Origin: UBA3940 sp964506005
GTDB lineage: Bacteria; Chloroflexota; Anaerolineae; Aggregatilineales; UBA3940
Assembly (NCBI GenBank): GCA_964506005.1
Contig: CAZDLX010000136.1
Coordinates: 1 to 9,798 of the forward strand
DNA: 9,798 nucleotides
Reading direction: 5' to 3'
Made by a program: the position numbers and the translations under genes. Shown one piece after another: positions 5,799 through 9,798 of this stretch (position 1 is its first letter; every line of letters begins with the position of its first letter). The notes beneath the pieces are model-generated. The model was not told where the DNA came from. It did not search any database and saw nothing but the letters and a program-made list of their open reading frames with translations.

Positions 5799-6662
5799 TC
5801 AGGGTGTGCGCGTCGTATCAGGTGCTTCAGGCGGTTCGGTCGCGTCGAGGCTGGCGACGATGCGCTGCCATGCGGCGAGGTGCGCATGCTGGACGTCAGG
5901 CGCTGCCTCCTCGGTTGACGCTCCCTGCAGCAGTTGAGAAACCGCCTCCAGAAGCCGGCGCATCGGCTCGTCGCCGAGCTCTGCGGCGCGCACGCCCGCC
6001 ATCTGCACGCGCTCAAGCCAGTGCGCGCGCGCGTCCCGCCGCCCGGTGAGGACGTGGACGGTGTTTTCCACGATCACGTCGAGCGCGTCGGGCGGGTTGG
6101 CCATCCGCCCGAATGCGGCCTCCTCGCCCATTTCGCGCACGGTGAGCAGCAGGTCGCGGTGGATGGTCAGCCGCCGGACGACCTCCTGATCCCCGCGCCG
6201 CGTGTGCGTCTCGATCAACCGCTGGAACACGGCTTCTGTGCGTGCGGTGAGCAGCTCGGGATGCTCGCGCAGGTAGGTTCGCGCGTCCTCCCAGCTCGGC
6301 GTTGTGATGAACTCGCCGATAGTGTTCACCAGCGCCTGCGCTTCTTCGGCAGTCATCGCGTCGAGGCGCTGCTCATCCTCAAGTTCCCGGCGCAGCGCCG
6401 CGAAGGCCTCGGGTATGCCCTCCGACCGGCAGCGCGCCAGCAAGTCACGGTGAAGCTCCAGCGAGGCGCGCACGCTTTCGTCGCGCTCGTCGTACTCCAG
6501 GAGAAGGGCTGCCAGCGCCGAGTCCGCCGCGGTGCTGAGCAGCTTCTCGTGGTTTCCTTCGACGAGCCGCTGCTTCGCCATGAGCGTCGGCGCTGTGATG
6601 AACTCGTGCAGCAGAATGCCGAGCTCCTGTGCAGATGCGTCGTCGTGACCGTTGCGTGGCAT
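5799..6662 (-). CDS. Helical-repeat protein, first gene of the paralogous pair
   Basis: 287 residues, with a strong AAGGAGGAG ribosome binding site just before the ATG at 6662. It has the same architecture as the downstream gene: repeats at about 12-91 and 110-186, each closing with HRDLLxxxRxxGxxxAF (71-87 and 168-184), then the C-terminal module at 196-273 (ENTVHVLTGRRD, WLERVQ, LLEAVSQLLQGAST, AAWQRIVASL). A charged linker of about 20 residues separates the two repeats; the downstream paralogue has only a short one there. It is all helical and soluble, with no enzyme motif. The pair probably arose by gene duplication. The repeat type is best known from the N-terminal parts of CHAT-domain proteins; that link is from pattern memory. 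Function is unknown, with a scaffold or adaptor role most likely. Confidence 0.88.
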   Translation of the reverse strand: MPRNGHDDASAQELGILLHEFITAPTLMAKQRLVEGNHEKLLSTAADSALAALLLEYDERDESVRASLELHRDLLARCRSEGIPEAFAALRRELEDEQRLDAMTAEEAQALVNTIGEFITTPSWEDARTYLREHPELLTARTEAVFQRLIETHTRRGDQEVVRRLTIHRDLLLTVREMGEEAAFGRMANPPDALDVIVENTVHVLTGRRDARAHWLERVQMAGVRAAELGDEPMRRLLEAVSQLLQGASTEEAAPDVQHAHLAAWQRIVASLDATEPPEAPDTTRTP

Positions 6663-6691
6663 GTGACGCTCCTCCTTGCGGTTCTCGGCTG

Positions 6692-6721
6692 ATTAAACCG
6701 CAGGCGCGGGAGAGCTGTCAA
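6692..6721 (-). promoter_or_regulatory. Strong promoter of the helical-repeat operon
   Basis: On the minus strand a perfect -35 box TTGACA (6716-6721) and a -10 box TTTAAT (6692-6697, 5/6) are separated by 18 bp. The predicted start near 6685 leaves a leader of about 23 nt with the ribosome binding site. It is the best -35 match in the window. Confidence 0.75.
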
Positions 6722-6998
6722 GCGGGGCGGGGCGTACCGTCTCTGCCGCGCCAGGTAGAATTTACGTTTTGTTTAGGCTTCGTTTGGGACTTTTTTAGCC
6801 GCGCAAAGGTAGGGTTAGAAGTAGAGTGAGGATGACAGTCAACAGCATCTACTGGTAGCAGCGAGCACGCTCTTAACGTGAGCAAATTGGATGCGCTTCA
6901 AACGGTAGCTTACAAGTATTGGGGTTTACCGGTAGGTCCTCGCTCACTCCTTTGCTGGTAGCACAACACTTTACAGGAAGTGAATCAGGAGACGACAT
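6722..6998. other. Intergenic region upstream of the csbD-like gene
   Basis: This 277-bp region has no credible gene and is more AT-rich than its surroundings, especially at 6755-6800. A 9-bp direct repeat ctggtagca occurs at 6852-6860 and 6955-6963. The only promoter-like pair on the plus strand is TTGGAT (6887-6892) with TACAAG (6911-6916), 18 bp apart, which is weak. A stress-sigma promoter would be expected for a CsbD gene, but I could not fit a clear GTTTAA/GGGTAT pair. Confidence 0.4.
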
Positions 6999-7199
6999 AT
7001 GGACGATATTCTGGCAGGGCGTTGGAAGCAGCTCAGGGGTGATATTCGCCAGAAGTGGGGCGATCTCACCGATGACGACGTGGAACAGGTGGCCGGCGCG
7101 CGCGACAAACTGGTCGGGCGCATTCAGGAGCGCTACGGGCGGACACGTGAAGAGGCCGAACGCGAGGTTGACGATTTCCTGCGCGAACTGGAAGACTAA
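6999..7199 (+). CDS. CsbD-like general stress protein
   Basis: A 66-residue, highly charged, helical protein with a clear AGGAG ribosome binding site 7 bp before the ATG. It matches the CsbD (PF05532) layout: an N-terminal ILAGRWKQLRGDIRQKWGDL (4-23), the LTDDD turn, then a helix with VAGARDKLVGRIQERYG and EEAEREVDDFLREL. It is at the usual family length. CsbD-like proteins are small, probably partly disordered proteins induced by general stress (controlled by sigma-B in Bacillus); their molecular role is unknown. There is no signal peptide. The gene appears monocistronic, and strong hairpins follow about 95 bp downstream. Confidence 0.92.
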   Translation: MDDILAGRWKQLRGDIRQKWGDLTDDDVEQVAGARDKLVGRIQERYGRTREEAEREVDDFLRELED

Positions 7200-7294
7200 G
7201 CACGGCGGGAAGCGGCAGTCGGCCTGAGCTGCACTTCAACTGGAGGGGACAGCACAACGCTTCGTGAAACGCAGATCACGGCTGGCTGATAAGA

Positions 7295-7417
7295 GGGCGG
7301 GGAGCTTTCGCGGAGTCTCCCCGCCCATCTGATTCCGGGCAGCACACCTGCCCGGAATCAGAAGCTCCCTCGGGATGGAGGGAGCTTCCGGGAGGATGAT
7401 GACACTCAAACGAGTGT
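7295..7417. repeat. Cluster of four strong hairpins downstream of the csbD-like gene
   Basis: Four hairpins lie in 123 bp. 7295-7326 has a 9-bp perfect base (gggcgggga/tccccgccc) with further inner pairing. 7329-7361 has a 14-bp perfect stem around CACAC. 7361-7388 has an 11-bp perfect stem (gaagctccctc/gagggagcttc) around GGGATG and shares one base with the previous hairpin. 7402-7417 has a 6-bp stem around AAAC. There is no U-tract, so none is a standard intrinsic terminator, although together they could stop or stabilise the csbD transcript. Alternatives are a palindromic repeat element or a structured RNA. Confidence 0.8.
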
Positions 7418-7569
7418 GTCGAGATGAAGCGATGGTTGTGTTTGCGGCTAAGTGCATGTCACTGCTGTGCGGATAATGGTGTATCCCGAGAGTCGCGGTC
7501 TGTATGCGGTGCCGCTCAGGAGCTAAGGCAGCCAGTGACTTCTCAACCATCAGAACTTCGCTGCAACGG
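7418..7569. other. Intergenic stretch without recognised feature
   Basis: No reading frame with protein-like composition and no tRNA fold were found. Small frames crossing this stretch have the Arg/Ser/Pro-rich composition of frame shadows and lack start signals. It separates the hairpin cluster from the terminator that follows. Confidence 0.5.
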
Positions 7570-7600
7570 AAGAGGCCCCTCGCAGTTGAAGGGGCCTCTT
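7570..7600 (-). terminator. Terminator-like hairpin after the YHS gene
   Basis: An 11-bp perfect stem (aagaggcccct at 7570-7580 with aggggcctctt at 7590-7600) encloses a 9-nt loop, 12 bp beyond the YHS gene stop. T runs are short on both strands (TTT on plus, TT on minus), so termination may be bidirectional and incomplete. Confidence 0.65.
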
Positions 7601-7612
7601 TGGATCCGTTGT

Positions 7613-7807
7613 CTAGCTGCTGGGCGTCGGGTCGACGCCGGGGTGCTCCTCGCGGAAGTTCTCGAGGTGGTATTCCGGCGACTTCTCGAAGGCGCCTTTG
7701 CAGCCGTCGCAGCAGAAGTAGTACGTCTTACCCTGGTACTCTGACTTCGACTGCCACTGGCCTTCCTCGGCCTTCATCCCACACACTACGTCCCAGACTA
7801 CAGCCAT
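7613..7807 (-). CDS. YHS-domain metal-binding mini-protein
   Basis: 64 residues, with AGGAG 7 bp before the ATG at 7807. Almost the whole protein is a YHS/TRASH-type domain: DVVCGM (6-11), then YQGKTYYFCCDGCKGAFEKS (24-43) and a PEYHLENF tail. Cysteines C9, C32, C33 and C36 are the likely metal ligands. YHS domains bind heavy metals, usually Cu or Zn/Fe-type ions, and occur alone or fused to copper P-ATPases and dioxygenases. The usual DPVCGM is DVVCGM here, a mild change that keeps the Cys. A copper-type ATPase gene lies about 1.8 kb upstream on the same strand with the lipoprotein gene between, so a shared copper role is possible but they are not one simple operon. There is no signal peptide, so it is cytoplasmic. 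Confidence 0.94.
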   Translation of the reverse strand: MAVVWDVVCGMKAEEGQWQSKSEYQGKTYYFCCDGCKGAFEKSPEYHLENFREEHPGVDPTPSS

Positions 7808-7844
7808 TCTGTCTCTCCTTGCGCTCGGATGTCAGCATGCCCTG

Positions 7845-7850
7845 ATTGTA
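7845..7850 (-). promoter_or_regulatory. Possible -10 box for the YHS gene
   Basis: TACAAT on the minus strand lies 37 bp before the ATG, giving a leader of about 30 nt. The GC-rich sequence upstream contains no good -35 box, so the promoter, if real, may need an activator. Confidence 0.35.
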
Positions 7851-7907
7851 CCGCCTCCACCCCGCCCAGTTCGAGTCGTCGATGCGGGGGCAGGTGGCCC
7901 GGCCATG

Positions 7908-9152
7908 CTAGCGCCAGGGGTCGAAGAAGGCCAGGCTCTCCAGCGCGGCGGGCCACATCTGGTCAACGACGGCTGACTGCTCCGGATACAGCGTGTGGTC
8001 GTAGGGGTTGGCGACCATCGTATAGATGCGGTCATCCGCGACGATGTGGGCGCCAATCTGCCCCACCGGCCCGCGATTGTCGAAGTAGGTGATCGCCGGC
8101 GCGCCGCCGATGGTCGTCTCCTCGAAGCTCGACGGGTCGAGCCCGGCATCCACCCAGGTTTCCAGCAGCTCGGCGGGCGTCATGCCCTCGGCCGGCCCGA
8201 ACAGCGCCGGCACCATCCGCGCCCGCATCGGGCCGAAGTTCGGCACTTCGACCGTCGGGCCGCCTGTGATGCCCGTGGCCGTGAACAGATCGTCGCGCTC
8301 CAGCTCTGACGGGTACAGGAAGCACAGCCCGTCCGCCAGGCTGACAAGCTGCGTCATGCCCTCGGTCGGCTGGGGGCAGACGTCCTCGGCAGTGACGGGC
8401 GGCTCGCCGCCAACCGGCGGGAAGAACACGATGGAGGATGTTACCGTCTGCCAGACCATCTCGCCCTGCGCGGCGAGGTCGCCGATGGTTCCGACGTCCT
8501 CGGGCTGCGGCTGGAGGTCGAGCCGGTACTTGATGCCGTTGGCGACGACGAACGCCGCGCGTCCCGACGCCATGCCTGGGATGTTACGGCGGATTGCCGC
8601 CTGCTGGCCGCCTATGGTCATCTCGCCGGCTGGCTCACCCGAGCCCTCGCCGCCCAGGTCGGCCCACATCTGGGAGTACTCCGCGCCGTTGGTCACGTAC
8701 ACCGCCGGGCCGGTCATCTCGACCTGCAGCGTCACGAGCATTGGCTCCATCTGCGTTGGATCAAGCGGTGGCCCGGCCAGATTGACCTCATCGAACCACG
8801 AGAAGTCCTCGTGGGCCTCGAAGATGTCAGGGTAGACAAAGCAAAAGCCCCATTCCTCCGAAACGTACTGGAGCTGCCCTTCGCCTGCAACCGGGCAGTT
8901 CTCGACGCCGGCGCTGCTGTCCTCCGTCGGAACGGGCTCGGCGGTTTCGACAGGCTCGGCAGTCGGCTGGACCGGCACGGTAGCCGGTTGGCCGGTATCG
9001 GCGGTCGGCTGGACGGGATCGGTGGGTGGCTGTGCGGGCGTCATTAAGTCGCCCGGAGTGCCGGTTCCCGCGTCCGGGTCAAGCCCGATCACGTTACAGG
9101 CAGCGAGCACGAATGCCACAACCAGCAGTGCCATAACGCTAAAACGCTTCAT
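7908..9152 (-). CDS. Lipoprotein with two tandem related domains
   Basis: 414 residues from the ATG at 9152; an ATG 33 bp upstream would bury the signal peptide. MKRFSVMALLVVAFVLAAC is a classic lipoprotein signal, with lipobox LAAC and lipidation at C19. Residues 24-82 are a Thr/Pro/Val-rich linker, with PVQPTA appearing twice, that would span the cell envelope. Two homologous domains follow, at 86-246 and 259-414. Each starts with Cys-Pro and shares in order (Y/L)VSxxxGxCFxYP (96-108, 269-281), TIGGxxA (about 179 and 347), a VxxxxIY/KYxxxxxP strand (about 202 and 371) and a final MWxxxxxSxxFFxP. Each has two conserved Cys (C86/C104, C259/C277), which could form a disulfide outside the cell. 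The fold may be PsbP/Mog1-like, but that is a guess; function is unknown. The linker is encoded by imperfect repeats (8930-9030). Confidence 0.92.
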   Translation of the reverse strand: MKRFSVMALLVVAFVLAACNVIGLDPDAGTGTPGDLMTPAQPPTDPVQPTADTGQPATVPVQPTAEPVETAEPVPTEDSSAGVENCPVAGEGQLQYVSEEWGFCFVYPDIFEAHEDFSWFDEVNLAGPPLDPTQMEPMLVTLQVEMTGPAVYVTNGAEYSQMWADLGGEGSGEPAGEMTIGGQQAAIRRNIPGMASGRAAFVVANGIKYRLDLQPQPEDVGTIGDLAAQGEMVWQTVTSSIVFFPPVGGEPPVTAEDVCPQPTEGMTQLVSLADGLCFLYPSELERDDLFTATGITGGPTVEVPNFGPMRARMVPALFGPAEGMTPAELLETWVDAGLDPSSFEETTIGGAPAITYFDNRGPVGQIGAHIVADDRIYTMVANPYDHTLYPEQSAVVDQMWPAALESLAFFDPWR

Positions 9153-9209
9153 TGTTCTCTCACTCTCCCCATGAGGTCGAATCACACGCTGCTAAAACGT
9201 GCCAAGTCC

Positions 9210-9215
9210 ATTATA
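9210..9215 (-). promoter_or_regulatory. Candidate -10 box for the lipoprotein gene
   Basis: A perfect TATAAT on the minus strand lies about 58 bp before the start codon, in the only AT-rich patch of this gap. No clear -35 box is present at 16-19 bp. It gives a leader of about 50 nt containing GGGGAGAG. Confidence 0.45.
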
Positions 9216-9320
9216 AGTTCCGGGGATGTGGGAAGTATCAGACTTTTGGCGGAAGACACTGCCGACCAATGGCCCATCTCACCGCGCGAGGCGCGGCCCT
9301 GCGGCCGCTTCGCTGCCCGC

Positions 9321-9537
9321 CCGGCACGCTTCGATGTGAAACATCGCGCATGCTTGGTAGAGGGGAGCCAGAATGCGGCAGAACCGGCCGGCCCTTCTCC
9401 CCCCGGGAGAAGGGTGCGGCGACGCGCAGCGTCGGCGCGGGATGAGGGAGAATGAAAAGCCCCTCCCCGGCACGCATCGATACGCAGTATCGCGCGTGCC
9501 TCACGGAGAGGGGCAGACCGAAGGCAGCGTTAGCTGC
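9321..9537. repeat. Palindrome-rich intergenic element with two diverged hairpin copies
   Basis: Several hairpins are packed here. 9323-9354 has apical stem cgatgt-GAA-acatcg. 9392-9414 has a perfect 10-bp stem cccttctccc/gggagaaggg with loop CCC. 9420-9434 is cgacgc-GCA-gcgtcg. 9459-9514 has outer arms gcccctc/gaggggc, inner arms ggcacgc/gcgtgcc and apex cgatac-GCA-gtatcg. 9524-9537 is gcagc/gctgc. The segments 9321-9353 and 9467-9499 are diverged copies of one palindrome. The element sits between the Cu-ATPase gene end and the lipoprotein promoter. There is no protein-like frame and no U-tract on either strand. The outer limits are uncertain; GC-rich palindromic sequence continues left to about 9280 and right to the ATPase stop. 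Confidence 0.75.
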
Positions 9538-9558
9538 TGGGGCCGGGGTGAGGTCAGG

Positions 9559-9798
9559 CTAGTTCAGCCGTTTACGACGCAGCCGCAGCGAGTTCGTGAC
9601 CACGCTCACCGAGCTGAAGGCCATGGCAAACGCGGCGAGGATCGGGTGGAGTTGCCGCAGCATGTCCGGCGCCCACTCGAACGGGTACAGCACGCCCGCC
9701 GCAACCGGGATCAGCAGGATGTTGTAGCCGAACGCCCAGCCCAGGTTCTCGCGGATGGTGTTGATCGTTGCGCGGCTCAGGCGCAGCGCCTGCGGCAC
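9559..9798 (-). CDS. copA: Cu(+)-transporting P-type ATPase, C-terminal fragment
   Basis: Only the last 79 codons are in the window, and the gene continues past the right edge; the GTG at the edge is an internal codon, not a start. The sequence is the end of a P1B-type ATPase: LSRATINTIRENLGWAFGYN leads into the seventh helix (GYNILLIPVAAGVLYP), then a short loop and the eighth helix (HPILAAFAMAFSSVSVVTNS), ending in the basic LRLRRKRLN tail. The YN pair in helix 7 and MxxSS (MAFSS) in helix 8 are the ion-site signatures of Cu(+)/Ag(+) pumps (P1B-1), as distinct from Zn/Cd or Co types. It would export Cu(+) from the cytoplasm at the cost of ATP. The phosphorylation domain and any N-terminal metal-binding domain lie outside. 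No histidine-rich tail is seen. Confidence 0.93.
   Translation of the reverse strand: MPQALRLSRATINTIRENLGWAFGYNILLIPVAAGVLYPFEWAPDMLRQLHPILAAFAMAFSSVSVVTNSLRLRRKRLN

Noticed and set aside
5934..6692. A 252-codon plus-strand frame opposite the first helical-repeat gene
   Set aside because: Typical antisense shadow in GC-rich DNA: Arg/His/Leu-rich, no ribosome binding site, and it runs through the strong minus-strand promoter. The minus-strand protein has clear repeat structure.
8089..8835. A 248-codon plus-strand frame opposite the lipoprotein gene
   Set aside because: Ser/Pro/Gly-rich antisense shadow. The minus-strand product has a lipobox and duplicated domains.
9152..9455. Plus-strand frames across the palindromic element
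   Set aside because: They run through hairpins, lack start signals and have no protein-like pattern.

Overview
The window is GC-rich bacterial chromosome. Gene density is high, promoters are of the sigma-70 type, and the signalling and surface proteins are of kinds common in Chloroflexota (Anaerolineae-like). These include a PknB-type kinase with a Pro/Ala-rich tail and one C-terminal membrane helix, helical-repeat proteins like the N-terminal parts of CHAT proteins, and a Thr/Pro-rich lipoprotein. The phylum is inferred from gene style and is not proven; no rRNA or marker gene is present.

Layout, left to right. (1) 1-647 is the 3' part of a DUF922-type putative zinc protease. (2) 685-987 is a compact tRNA transcription unit: promoter, tRNA-Ser(UGA), tRNA-Ser(GCU), terminator. 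(3) 1045-1485 encodes a small four-helix membrane protein. It converges on an uncharacterised 285-aa protein (1700-2557, minus), and a 174-bp array of nine abutting hairpins lies between them. (4) 2722-3084 (minus) encodes a STAS anti-sigma-factor antagonist with its own terminator. (5) 3315-3566 (minus, PspC-like membrane protein) and 3856-4920 (plus, Ser/Thr kinase) diverge from a shared 290-bp promoter region that carries a 10-bp direct repeat. (6) 4917-6662 (minus) holds two tandem paralogous helical-repeat genes behind a near-consensus promoter; their operon converges on the kinase with a 4-bp stop-codon overlap. (7) 6999-7199 (plus) encodes a CsbD-like stress protein, followed by a second cluster of strong hairpins. 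(8) 7613-7807 (minus) encodes a YHS-domain metal-binding mini-protein, 7908-9152 (minus) a lipoprotein with an internally duplicated domain, and 9559-9798 (minus) the C-terminal end of a Cu(+)-type P-ATPase. A third palindrome-rich element lies between the last two.

Functionally, the middle of the window reads as a stress and signalling neighbourhood: STAS regulator, PspC, kinase, possible protein-interaction scaffolds and CsbD. The right end leans towards copper handling. No CRISPR array, transposase, phage gene or complete defence system was found. The most unusual content is non-coding: three separate intergenic arrays of tightly packed perfect hairpins. Two of them favour GNA-type triloops, and one contains two diverged palindrome copies whose apical base pairs covary. 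This looks like a family of structured mobile or repetitive elements.
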